Assembly: GCA_049509515.1 (NCBI GenBank) | Contig: JBEKZV010000008.1 | Span: 47,917 to 111,916 of the forward strand | Reading direction: 5' to 3' | Source of the DNA: JBEKCP01 sp049509515 | GTDB lineage: Bacteria; Planctomycetota; Planctomycetia; Pirellulales; Thermoguttaceae | DNA length: 64,000 nucleotides | In this document: one piece after another, positions 40,449-48,913 of the stretch | Layout of the letters: each line of letters begins with the position of its first letter | How positions within the stretch are numbered: the first letter of the stretch is position 1 | Notes under the pieces: model-generated | Databases searched by the model: none | Told to the model about the DNA's origin: nothing | What the model saw: the letters and a program-made list of their open reading frames with translations, nothing else | Position numbers and translations under genes: made by a program

Positions 40449-42727
40449 CTACGCAAAACCGTCCTAAAATAATCGGGTTTTACGCGTACAAGGGAGGCAC
40501 AGGGCGAAGCTTCTGCTTGGCTCATACTGCCTGGGCGCTAGCTCGCGACGGTTGGCGCGTTGTACTGGTCGACATGGATCTGTCGGCACCGAGCCTTTGG
40601 GCTCTAATGGGGAAGAGGCCTGCTCCCGGTCTCGTCGAATATCTCGGCCAATGGAGCCGCCGCAGCAGGATCAAAGTCCAGGATCTCGTCGAAGAAGTGC
40701 CGCTCGATCCCAAGGCTTCGGGCGCATTGTACCTTCTGCAAGCGGGACGCATGGACAAGGCGTACCTTGAAACGCTGGAGGCTTTAGACTGGCGGGAACT
40801 CGTGGAGCTGCCGCCGCTCAGCCAGCAGTCGGGACAGAACCTGCTTTTTCACATGTCCTCACCATTCGACGACCTCTTTGCTGAGCTAACCGACTATCTG
40901 AAGCCGGACGCGATCCTGCTCGACGCACCCACGGGCTTTAACGACACCTCGAATCTCTGCCTTCGGTCCTTGACCGATCTCGTGGTTGCCATCTTCAGCC
41001 CTTCAAAGGTTCAACTCGATGGCATTGGAAGAGTGGTTTCGTTGTTGACTGCCGAGCAGAACAAGCGGTCCCGCAAGCGAATGGAGCCAACGCCGGACGT
41101 TTATTGCGTGGCCTCGACAATCCTGCTATCGCGTATTGCAGGTTCACACGTGCGGCGTCTCGGAGACGCCTTCGCCTATCTGGACGATATCCGCTTGGAC
41201 GTGCTGCGCCGAACTGGGGCTACTGACGCGGACATAGCAGACATCGCGCGGCAGGAGCCGGCAATCATCAACTATGACGAGCGCCTCGCCGACCTCGAGT
41301 CGCTGCCGACCGAAGACGAGCCTCGCGAGAACCACTTCGCGGCGTTTCAGGACGTCATTTCCTACGTGAACGGTTCACTTCCGCCACCTCGCCCTCGAGT
41401 GGTTCTCGACGGTGACAGGAAACAGGCGTTGCTCGCAGACCTCGAACCCAGCTACGGGCTCTACGCTGAACAGGAGCCAGAGTTGGATTCGCTATTCCTT
41501 CGAACGCAGCACATTGAGGAATTAAAGGATCCACGAGTGGTCGTCATTCTCGGCGGAAAAGGCTCGGGAAAGACGGCACTCTTCTCCTTCGTAACCACCG
41601 AGAGCAACACCTATGCGGTACATGGTCCACGGATCGGTCTCGGGCCAGACTTGTTGTGTAACATTCAGGATGCCTCGCCGTCCATGGACGTGTTTTGGCG
41701 CCTCTATATGCTCTCTGTTCTCCCCGACCTGAGTGCCGTCAGCGACGTGGAAATCCGGAGACTTGCGGCGATTATATCGCGATTACGGGATGAACCCCTG
41801 CAGATCGAAGCATTAGTTGCAGGAATGCGGACAAAAGACCTCGGTGTGCGGGTCCTCAATGCCTGGAGCGAGTTGGACCGCTTTTTCGCGGACGGATCCA
41901 GACAGGTTACTTTGTGCTTGGACGGCTTGGATGCTGCGTTCAAGGCCGATACCGCGCGACGCGAGCGCGGTTTGGTCGACCTTCTCACCGCGTGGCAGGC
42001 GTCATTCTCAACACTCAAGTGCGTTGGCGTCAAGATATTCCTGCGGACAGACCTCTGGCACAATTTGTCGTTTCCAGAGAGGTCCCATTTCCTCGGGAAG
42101 GAAATGCGGATCACCTGGGACAGGAGAAATCTGTGGCGGCTGGTCGTAAAGCGAGCACTGCATCCAAATCGCTTCCAAAGGTGGTGTGACGAGTCGGGGA
42201 CCACGCCCGTGATGACCGAAGGGAGCGTCGAGGCCGCTGGCCAGACCGATTTGTTCCCATACCTGGACCGCCTCTTCCAGCGCCACATCTGGGCGGGGAA
42301 GAATTCGCTATCCCGAAACTGGATTCTTCGGCGGCTTGAAGACGCAAAGGGGGCAGTTTATCCACGGGACTTGATATGTCTTCTCAAAGAGGCAATCCGG
42401 CTCGAGCGCGACCGATTGAATGAACATCAACAACATACCTCTGAAGAATCGGTGATTTCGCGGCAGTCACTCTCCGACGCGCTGGCCCCAACCTCGCACC
42501 AACGCGTCGATGCCGTTCGCGAGGAATACCAGGAGCTCAGGCCTGTGTTGGATACTCTGAGAGGCCTCAGTACCACAGGAGTTATTGAGATCCTTAAAGA
42601 ACGCCTTGATGAGCGGCAAATCAATGTACTGAGCGAAGCGGGCGTGATTCGTCTCACCGAAGGAAATTACGTCGTGCCCGATTTGTACAGGCACGGTCTG
42701 GAAATGCAGCGAATGGGGCCACGTTGA
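40445..42727 (+). CDS. double P-loop ATPase: MinD-like KGG-x-GR variant fused to a STAND/KAP-like NTPase
   Basis: 760 aa. Residues 1-310 are a ParA/MinD-like domain whose deviant Walker A reads KGGTGRS at 16-22, with Arg where ordinary MinD has the second Lys. Switch regions DMDLSAPS (43-50) and LLDAPTGFND (158-167) are intact. Residues about 355-650 are a second P-loop domain with Walker A GGKGSGKT (370-377) and a Walker B-like LCLDGLD (490-496), followed by helices. KGGVGR-type MinD-like ATPases are known from bacterial conflict systems. Here it forms an operon with two small genes and lies in lower-GC DNA. Confidence 0.75.
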   Translation: MTTQNRPKIIGFYAYKGGTGRSFCLAHTAWALARDGWRVVLVDMDLSAPSLWALMGKRPAPGLVEYLGQWSRRSRIKVQDLVEEVPLDPKASGALYLLQAGRMDKAYLETLEALDWRELVELPPLSQQSGQNLLFHMSSPFDDLFAELTDYLKPDAILLDAPTGFNDTSNLCLRSLTDLVVAIFSPSKVQLDGIGRVVSLLTAEQNKRSRKRMEPTPDVYCVASTILLSRIAGSHVRRLGDAFAYLDDIRLDVLRRTGATDADIADIARQEPAIINYDERLADLESLPTEDEPRENHFAAFQDVISYVNGSLPPPRPRVVLDGDRKQALLADLEPSYGLYAEQEPELDSLFLRTQHIEELKDPRVVVILGGKGSGKTALFSFVTTESNTYAVHGPRIGLGPDLLCNIQDASPSMDVFWRLYMLSVLPDLSAVSDVEIRRLAAIISRLRDEPLQIEALVAGMRTKDLGVRVLNAWSELDRFFADGSRQVTLCLDGLDAAFKADTARRERGLVDLLTAWQASFSTLKCVGVKIFLRTDLWHNLSFPERSHFLGKEMRITWDRRNLWRLVVKRALHPNRFQRWCDESGTTPVMTEGSVEAAGQTDLFPYLDRLFQRHIWAGKNSLSRNWILRRLEDAKGAVYPRDLICLLKEAIRLERDRLNEHQQHTSEESVISRQSLSDALAPTSHQRVDAVREEYQELRPVLDTLRGLSTTGVIEILKERLDERQINVLSEAGVIRLTEGNYVVPDLYRHGLEMQRMGPR

Positions 42728-43112
42728 CTCAAGACGTGGCAAATCTTGAGGGGGGCCATCAAAGGGGGGCGTCAAATGGCCAGCGTAGGGATCGGGCAAT
42801 GGCCGGTGCCCCGCCCAGCCGCCGGGCAGAACCTGCAGGGCGTCCGCCGGACTTTTTCACCCGGGCCCCCCTGCGTCCCGGCCGTTTGCGCCGCCCGGCG
42901 GGCGAGGCGCTTGCGGTCCAGCTCCCGCAAGACGATTTTCCGCAGGCGGCTCTGGCCGGGGGCCACTTCCGTCCTACGCCCCCTCACATGGTTCCTCCGC
43001 CGGGCGTCCCGGCCGGATTCGGATGCCGCCCTCGCTGACCACCCACAAATGGCCTTCGAGCGGTGCACAATCCAGCACGGCGATGACACGATCCATCACG
43101 CAGTGAATCGCA
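42728..43112. other. 385-bp junction region with a partial typA duplicate
   Basis: Between the ATPase gene and a DUF433 gene. No intact gene. A 90-bp segment (42879-42968) repeats the 3' end of typA; the rest is GC-rich without recognised content. Confidence 0.6.
42879..42968 (-). pseudogene. duplicated 3' end of typA
   Basis: Almost identical to the last 30 codons of typA at 43381-43470 (about 90% over 90 bp), in the same orientation. The minus strand reads LRKIVLRELDRKRLARRAAQTA in both, given here as LRKIVLRELDR. No start, no stop at the typA position (the duplicate reads on into TQGGPG) and no other part of typA. The two copies flank the DUF433 gene and look like direct repeats left by an integration or duplication event. 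Confidence 0.8.
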
Positions 43113-43346
43113 TCACCCGACCGCCGGCATAAAGGGAATCACGGTCTCACGGGCCAAATCGGCGGCATAGGCGACGGCCGCCTCGATGTCCTCGCGATTC
43201 AGATGGTATCCGCGCATGATCTCCTCCGGCGACTCGCCCGCGGCCAGATTGCCGAGGACTACCGACACCATCACCCGCGTCCCCTTGATGCACGCCTTGC
43301 CGTGGCACACCGACGGGTCCGCCGTAATCCGATCCTGCCAGTTCAT
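43113..43346 (-). CDS. DUF433 (VapB-type antitoxin-like) protein
   Basis: 77 aa, complete DUF433: NWQDRITADPSVCHGKACIKGTRVMVSVVLGNLAAGE, then PEEIMRGYHLNREDIEAAVAYAADLARE and a short tail (quoted in part as DPSVCHGKACIKGTR). Unlike the copy at 4681 the C terminus is normal. The usual toxin partner DUF5615 is absent. The gene lies between two copies of the typA 3' end and 27 bp from typA itself, so it probably came in with that insertion. Confidence 0.82.
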   Translation of the reverse strand: MNWQDRITADPSVCHGKACIKGTRVMVSVVLGNLAAGESPEEIMRGYHLNREDIEAAVAYAADLARETVIPFMPAVG

Positions 43347-43372
43347 GGGAAACTCCTGAACAAAGACTTCGT

Positions 43373-45202
43373 CTACGTTTCGGCCGTCTGCGCGGCGCGG
43401 CGGGCGAGGCGCTTGCGGTCCAGCTCCCGCAAGACGATTTTCCGCAGGCGGATCTGGCCGGGCGTGACCTCCACCAACTCGTCCTCCTCGATGAACTCCA
43501 GGGCTTCTTCCAGCGTCAGCCGCCGCGCGGGCTTCAAGAGGATGTTGCGGTCGTGCCCCACGGCACGCATGTTGCTCAGCTTCTTCTCCTTGGTCGGATT
43601 GACGCTCATGTCGCCGGAGCGGCTGTTCTCGCCGACGATCATGCCCTCGTACACCACGTCGCCGGGGCCGACGTGCAACTCGGACCGCTGCTGGAGCGAA
43701 TCGAGACCGTAGGCCACGGCCCGGCCGGCCGCAATCGAGACCAGCACGCCGCTCGGGCGCGTGGGGATCTCGCCCTCCAGCGGCCGGTAGGCCTCGAAGC
43801 GGTGGTGCATCACCGCCGTGCCCTGCGTGGCGTTCAAGAGGCGGGTCCGCAGGCCGATCAGCCCCCGCGCGGGGATGGAAAAGGTCAGGTAGGCGTACTG
43901 GTTGTGCGACGACATCTCGCGGAGCTGGCCGCGGCGCTGGCCGATCATCTCCATCACCGGCCCGGTCTGCCCTTCGGGCACCTCGACCACGAGCGACTCG
44001 AAGGGCTCTTCGATAACGTCGCCGCGGCGGTGGAGGATCACGTGCGGCTTGCCGATCGACAGCTCGTAACCCTCGCGGCGCATGGTCTCGATGAGGATCG
44101 AGAGGTGCAGCACGCCGCGGCCGGCGACCGAGAACTGCTCGGTGCCGGGGATCGGCTCGGACCGCAGAGCGACGTTCTTTTGCAGCTCGCGGGCCAGCCG
44201 CTCGCGGAGGTGGCGGCTGGTCAGATAGCGGCCCTCGCGGCCGGCCAGGGGCGAAGTGTTCACGCCGAAGGTCATCTTGAGCGTGGGCTCGTCGACCGTC
44301 ACCCGGGGCAGCGCCCGGGGCGACAAGCGGTCGCAGACCGTATCGCCGATCTCGACGCCCTCCAGGCCCACCAGGGCGACGATGTCGCCGGCGCGGACCG
44401 AGGGCACCTCGACGCGGCCCAGGTCCTCGAAGACATGGACGGCGGCGATCCGCGCGGGCGTGGCGCGGTCGTCCCGCTGCATGAGCATCACGTCCTGTCC
44501 GGTGGCCACCTCGCCCGAGTAGATCCGCCCGATGGCGATCCGCCCCACGTAGTCGGACCAGTCCAGCGTGGTCACGAGCATTTGCAGCGGGGCGGCCGGG
44601 TCGATCGCCGGCGGGGGGATCTTGGCCAGGATCATGTCCATCAGCGGCTGGATCGAGGTGCCGGGCTGGGCGGGGTCGGCCGTGGCGTAGCCCAGCTTGG
44701 CGCTGCTGAAGAGGAACGGGAACTCGGCGGCCCGCTCCTCCGCCCCGAGCTGCACGAAGAGATCGAACACCTCGTCGATCACTTCGTGCGGCCGGGCGTC
44801 GGGGCGGTCGATCTTGTTGACGACCACGATCGGCCGCAGGCCGAACTCCAGGGCCTTGGAGAGCACGAACCGCGTCTGGGGCATGGGCCCCTCGGCGGCG
44901 TCCACCAGCACCAGGGCCCCCTCGGCCAGCCGCAGCACCCGCTCGACCTCGCCGCCGAAGTCGGCGTGGCCCGGCGTGTCGATGATGTTGATCTTCACGC
45001 CGCGGTAGGGGATGGCGATGTTCTTGGCCAGGATCGTGATGCCCCGCTCGCGCTCCAGGTCGTTGGAGTCGAGGATCTGCTCGCCCACCAGTTGCGCCTC
45101 GCGGAATCGGCCGCTCTGGCGGAGCATACAATCCACGAGCGTCGTCTTGCCGTGATCGACGTGGGCGATGATGGCCAGGTTGCGAATGTCCTTGCGTCGC
45201 AT
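43373..45202 (-). CDS. typA: translational GTPase TypA/BipA
   Basis: Ribosome-associated GTPase needed for 50S assembly and stress growth. 609 aa. G1 AHVDHGKT at 13-20, G3 DTPGHADFGGEV, G4 NKIDRPDA are complete, and the BipA-specific C-terminal region (AGPGDVVYEGMIVGENSR-type segment, here GPGDVVYEGMIVGEN) is present. The C-terminal tail (QIRLRKIVLRELDRKRL) is duplicated downstream. Start ATG 45202 fits the usual MRRKDIRNLAIIAHVDHGKT opening. Confidence 0.95.
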   Translation of the reverse strand: MRRKDIRNLAIIAHVDHGKTTLVDCMLRQSGRFREAQLVGEQILDSNDLERERGITILAKNIAIPYRGVKINIIDTPGHADFGGEVERVLRLAEGALVLVDAAEGPMPQTRFVLSKALEFGLRPIVVVNKIDRPDARPHEVIDEVFDLFVQLGAEERAAEFPFLFSSAKLGYATADPAQPGTSIQPLMDMILAKIPPPAIDPAAPLQMLVTTLDWSDYVGRIAIGRIYSGEVATGQDVMLMQRDDRATPARIAAVHVFEDLGRVEVPSVRAGDIVALVGLEGVEIGDTVCDRLSPRALPRVTVDEPTLKMTFGVNTSPLAGREGRYLTSRHLRERLARELQKNVALRSEPIPGTEQFSVAGRGVLHLSILIETMRREGYELSIGKPHVILHRRGDVIEEPFESLVVEVPEGQTGPVMEMIGQRRGQLREMSSHNQYAYLTFSIPARGLIGLRTRLLNATQGTAVMHHRFEAYRPLEGEIPTRPSGVLVSIAAGRAVAYGLDSLQQRSELHVGPGDVVYEGMIVGENSRSGDMSVNPTKEKKLSNMRAVGHDRNILLKPARRLTLEEALEFIEEDELVEVTPGQIRLRKIVLRELDRKRLARRAAQTAET

Positions 45203-45314
45203 ACTACAAACCTTGCGGCGTCATGTACTTGCGTCGCCTTTGCCGGCGACCCTTGATGATACGATTTACGACCGATGCGATGTGTGTCCCACGCAACGGC
45301 CAAGAGGGCGAGGC

Positions 45315-45512
45315 ATGGGCAAGCACAACAGCCGGCTCGAGCCCATGCCCGCAGCCAACGGGTGGCGGAAAACCTACCGCGGCCGGATCCATTACGTCGA
45401 CATTAGTTATTGTAGCAGCAAAGCCGGCCGAGGTCGATTGGGAAAGGTGCAGCCTAACCCTGATGACGCATGGGATGCCGTTGTTTGCGGAGCCTGGCTG
45501 GGCTGTGTCTAG
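45315..45512 (+). pseudogene. fragment resembling the start of a planctomycete integrase-like or WKK-type protein
   Basis: 65 codons. The opening MGKHNSRLEPMPAANGWRK then TYRGRIHYVD has the W-x-K-x-x-x-G-x-x-Y-x pattern that begins many planctomycete phage-integrase-like proteins (WTKKIRGKLHYFG). After 34 residues the sequence turns to Ser/Gly/Arg-rich nonsense and ends. It overlaps the next fragment in another frame. Assignment is weak. Confidence 0.35.
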
Positions 45513-45667
45513 TTTGGGTCCCGGTGGCATTCGGCGCCGACTGGCCGCCAAGGGACGGGACCGCGGGGCGCAACATGGTTTCGGCGGAGCGCGATCTGCC
45601 TGAAACATTCGTGCCAGGAGGGAAGGAGCCGCAAGGCGGCGGCATTCGTCCGGGAACCATGCGCTGA
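45470..45667 (+). pseudogene. 5' remnant of a PQQ-binding-like secreted protein
   Basis: 65 codons from ATG 45470. A signal peptide (LAGLCLVWVPVAFGADWP) is followed by GTAGRNMVSAERDLPETF, which closely resembles the first mature residues of planctomycete quinoprotein-like beta-propeller proteins (DWPxxGGTxxRNMVSxExGLP). The frame then stops at 45667; the propeller repeats are missing. Probably a truncated gene left by a deletion. Confidence 0.5.
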
Positions 45668-45701
45668 TTGAGGCAGCCCGGCCGCAGCCCCGCCGCACAC
45701 C

Positions 45702-47396
45702 CTAGCGGGTGTCCTGCCAACGAGGCTCCGGCGCGGGTATGCTTGGGGTCTTGCCCGGCAGGACGCTTATCATCTTTTCGGCCCGCCCGCCGCGACCGGC
45801 GCTATCCCAGACGATCAGCGTGACCCTGTACTCTCCCGGCCGGTCGAACACATGCTTCGGCTGGGCCGTCATTTCCGGGATGCCATCGCCGAGGTCCCAT
45901 AGCCGCTCGACGGCGCCACCCACCGCGTGCGAGTTGCACTGGAACCGGACAGGCTCCCCAGCCCGGATCGGCTCGGGCACGCGGAAGTCGGCAACCGGCG
46001 GCAGGCTGGGAAAGGGCTTGGCCGCCGGGAGCCGGTCGCCTCTGTTTCCCTCGACCTTGCAGCCGGTACACTCCAGGGCCTTATACTGCGCGGGGCCCAC
46101 GACGGCGGCCTGCCCGTTGCCGGTGATCGCCGAGCGGAGGAAATCCAGAGAATCCACGTCCCGCCCGCCGAGCTGCACGCCGTAGCCGCCGTTGTTGCGG
46201 AAGACGCAATCCTCAAAGACCAATCCCCGGCAGGAGCCGTTGGTGCGGAAGCCGTGGCCGCTGTCCTGGGGATACCGGGCCTGCGCGTGGCCGCGGACCG
46301 TGTTCTCGAAGACGCAACGATAGAAGTAGTGGTGGGCGATGCCTCCGCTCTCGCCCTGGAGCTGGGCCCCCCACTGCGCGCAGTCGCGGACCGTGTTGTA
46401 GGCCCAGTAGACGTTGTTCTTCACCGGCACGTTGGAGACCGACAGGCCGATGTGCGCGCCTCGCTTGACGACGTTGTCCGTCACCACAACGTCGCGGGCG
46501 ATGATTTCGATCCCCAGGAATTTCAGCGTGCCGTCGTCCGTGCCGATCGCGTTTCGCCGGATGGCCGACCGGTGCCCACCGTCCACGCTCAGCCAGTGGT
46601 CGACGACGTTGTCCTCGATGAGCGAGCGGGGGCAGCCGCCCCAGATTTCGATCCCCAGGCCCTCGCCGCCGGAGCCGCTCACCCGGGTGTGGCGGATGAT
46701 CAGCTCGGCGGAGTGGTCCCCGAAGATGCCGCCCCGGCCCGTGCGGTGGATGGCGTTGCCGATTACCTGGTTCCGCGCCGAGCCCCAGGCCAGCCGGATG
46801 CCGCCGCCGTACTCGGCCTCCAGGCCGACGTTCTCGATCCGGCAGTCGGTGATGCGACTGTCGGTCACGCCGCCTTCCATGCTCGGGTTGCGGCCCGAGA
46901 AAAGGATGGCGTGCGGGCCCCACGTCTTGGCCTTCAGGTTGCGGATGGTCAGGTGATGCAGCCATAGCCGCCGCGAATCGCTGCCGCCGACGCCCTGATG
47001 CACGAGCGGATTGTTCCGGCCGTCGAGCGTCATGTGGGCGATCTCAACGTCCTCGCAGCCGTCGAGACTGATGAGGACCCCGGGCTTGCCGCCCTTGTAG
47101 ACCAGCCGAGTCTTTTCCTGTCCGGCGCCGAGGAGCCTGGTCCCCGACTTGGGCCGCATCGGCTCGGCCAGCTCGAACGTCCCCTCCGGCAGGCGGATCG
47201 TGTCGCCCGGTTGCGCCCGCGCGATGGCGGTGCTGATCGCCGTGGAATTAAAGCCATGCGCCTCAATCACGGACGCGGCGGCGGCCGAGTTGCCTGCGGC
47301 GGCCAGGGTCAAGGCCAGCCATGCCGTCGCGAAGACGGCGGGGCATCGTCGCGGCCTCCGGCCCTCGATTCTCTCACGGGTCGTGTCGAAGCTCAT
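45702..47396 (-). CDS. secreted right-handed parallel beta-helix protein with PKD domain
   Basis: 564 aa. After an N-terminal signal region (VFATAWLALTLAAAGNSAAAA) comes a pectate-lyase-like start (IRLPEGTFELAEPMRPKSGTRLLGAG), then a run of PbH1 beta-helix coils (ITDCRIENVGLEAEYGGGIRLAW, GNAIHRTGRGGIFGDHS, DNVVKRGAHIGLSVSN) to about 460. A PKD domain follows (RLWDLGDGIPEMTAQPKHVFDRPGEYRVTLIVWDSAG). Probably acts on or binds extracellular polysaccharide. It may use the GTG/ATG near 47396 as start. It is one of three secreted hydrolase-type genes in a row. Confidence 0.8.
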   Translation of the reverse strand: MSFDTTRERIEGRRPRRCPAVFATAWLALTLAAAGNSAAAASVIEAHGFNSTAISTAIARAQPGDTIRLPEGTFELAEPMRPKSGTRLLGAGQEKTRLVYKGGKPGVLISLDGCEDVEIAHMTLDGRNNPLVHQGVGGSDSRRLWLHHLTIRNLKAKTWGPHAILFSGRNPSMEGGVTDSRITDCRIENVGLEAEYGGGIRLAWGSARNQVIGNAIHRTGRGGIFGDHSAELIIRHTRVSGSGGEGLGIEIWGGCPRSLIEDNVVDHWLSVDGGHRSAIRRNAIGTDDGTLKFLGIEIIARDVVVTDNVVKRGAHIGLSVSNVPVKNNVYWAYNTVRDCAQWGAQLQGESGGIAHHYFYRCVFENTVRGHAQARYPQDSGHGFRTNGSCRGLVFEDCVFRNNGGYGVQLGGRDVDSLDFLRSAITGNGQAAVVGPAQYKALECTGCKVEGNRGDRLPAAKPFPSLPPVADFRVPEPIRAGEPVRFQCNSHAVGGAVERLWDLGDGIPEMTAQPKHVFDRPGEYRVTLIVWDSAGRGGRAEKMISVLPGKTPSIPAPEPRWQDTR

Positions 47397-47495
47397 GGCA
47401 GTCCTCTACGGTTGGCCAGGACCAAGGCGTACCACGAACGCATCCCGGCGCCCGGACATACTCGCTGTTGGGACACTGGGGCGGTTGCCGCGGCA

Positions 47496-48815
47496 TCAGA
47501 ACCGCGAGAACAAGTCGATTTCGGGCCAGTCCTTGATCTCATCGGCCGGCTTGTGAAGGAGCGGATCGATCAGGCCCGCGAACTCCTTGCCGTCCTTGCC
47601 GGCATCGCTGTTGAACAAAACCGCCCAGTCGATGCCGTCGGCGCGGCAGACCAGCAGCGTGGAACTGCCGGCGAGCAAACCGCCGTGCCACTTGGTGTAC
47701 TTGCCCGGTTGCCCCACGGCCGGCCGAACCTCCCAGCCACACGCATAGTAGGTCGGCTTCGGCCGTCCCTGGGGTCCGTGGCCTACAGCACCCGGTGGCG
47801 TGGCGAGCATGGTCCGAATGCCGTCCTCACTCAGGATAGGACATCGTTTCAGGTTGTCCAGAGCGGCGGCGAAGCGGACCAGGTCCACCGCCGAGGCGAT
47901 CCAACCGCCGTTGGCATCCATCGTCTCGACGCCTTCGACGCCGTAGGGCAAAGGCACCTGCCGGCCGATGTTCGGTCCGCAGATGGCCCGGCCGGTGCGT
48001 TGGCGGCTGTCGTAGTATTGCACTTCGCCGGGGGCGCGGTCCTTGAGGAGGTTCTTGCCCAACTGCATGCCGCGAATGCCCAGGGGGGCGAGAATCTTCT
48101 CCCGCACAAACTCGTGGTAGGGCTTCCCCGAAACGGCCTCGATGACCCGGCCCAACACGCAATAGCCGAAGTTGGAATAGGCGTAGGCCGTGCCCGGAGC
48201 GAAATCCAACGGCTTACCCAGCGTGTAGCGGATGATTTGCCGGGGGTGAACGGGCAGTGGGACTCCCAGCGCCTTGGCGACCTGTTCGGCGGTCCCGGCA
48301 GCCATCGGGTCGAACGATTTGTCGCGATTCCAGCCGGCCGTGTGCTGCAAGCAGTGCCGCACGGCAATCTCGTGCCAGCGCGGGTCCAAATGCGCTCCCC
48401 GTTCGAGATGCGGTTGGAGCTTCAGAATCGGAAACACCCGGTCGTCAAGTCGGAGCCTGCCTTGCTCGACCAGGTGCAGCACGGCCGCAGCGGTGAAGGG
48501 CTTGCTCACGCTGGCGATGCGAAACAGCGAAGCGGGCCGCACCGGCTCGCGCTTTTCCAGGTTGGCATGGCCGAAGCCGCGGGCGTAGACCAGCCGGCCG
48601 TGATAGGCCACGGCCAGGGCGGCGCCGGGCGGTTTGTGCTCGCGCATGAAGGTGGTCATCAGCTCGTCATAGGCGGCCAGCTTCGGCATGACGGGCCCCG
48701 TAACCTGGCTGGAGGCCCGCTCGCACCGCCACAAGGCCAACCCCGCGGCGGCAGCGGTCAGGAACCGGCGGCGCGTCGGACGCGGCAACAGCGGATCGGT
48801 GCTTGGCAATGTCAT
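47496..48815 (-). CDS. beta-lactamase-family serine hydrolase, Tat-exported
   Basis: 439 aa class C beta-lactamase-like hydrolase or esterase. Twin-arginine signal near the start (TRRRFLTAAAAGLALW). The SxxK motif SVSK at 102-105 (Ser102 nucleophile, Lys105), a YxN motif in YAYSNFGY and a HGG segment (WHGGLLAG) in the place of KTG are all visible, which fits the esterase/peptidase subgroup. ATG 48815 is chosen because it places the Tat motif about 15 residues in; the frame is open further upstream. Substrate unknown. Confidence 0.85.
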   Translation of the reverse strand: MTLPSTDPLLPRPTRRRFLTAAAAGLALWRCERASSQVTGPVMPKLAAYDELMTTFMREHKPPGAALAVAYHGRLVYARGFGHANLEKREPVRPASLFRIASVSKPFTAAAVLHLVEQGRLRLDDRVFPILKLQPHLERGAHLDPRWHEIAVRHCLQHTAGWNRDKSFDPMAAGTAEQVAKALGVPLPVHPRQIIRYTLGKPLDFAPGTAYAYSNFGYCVLGRVIEAVSGKPYHEFVREKILAPLGIRGMQLGKNLLKDRAPGEVQYYDSRQRTGRAICGPNIGRQVPLPYGVEGVETMDANGGWIASAVDLVRFAAALDNLKRCPILSEDGIRTMLATPPGAVGHGPQGRPKPTYYACGWEVRPAVGQPGKYTKWHGGLLAGSSTLLVCRADGIDWAVLFNSDAGKDGKEFAGLIDPLLHKPADEIKDWPEIDLFSRF

Positions 48816-48913
48816 CGGCTGCCGATGACCGGCAGGTATCCGCCGGCAGCGGCCCTCGCGGGTCATCTCGTAGAGTGTTCTCACGGACCGGAGACCGGGA
48901 GTTCCGCAACGGG

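Larger units (their letters stand above)
45203..45701. other. 499-bp region with two decayed gene starts
   Basis: Upstream of typA and downstream of the beta-helix gene. It holds the two fragments listed at 45315 and 45470 and no intact gene. The rest is unremarkable. Confidence 0.5.

Noticed and set aside
39519..42727. A ParA-based plasmid partition module
   Set aside because: No ParB or parS-like repeats, and the Walker Lys is Arg with a second NTPase fused; chromosomal genes flank it tightly.
43553..45256. 567-codon open frame antisense to typA
   Set aside because: Shadow of a conserved GTPase gene; composition typical of a reverse frame in GC-rich DNA.
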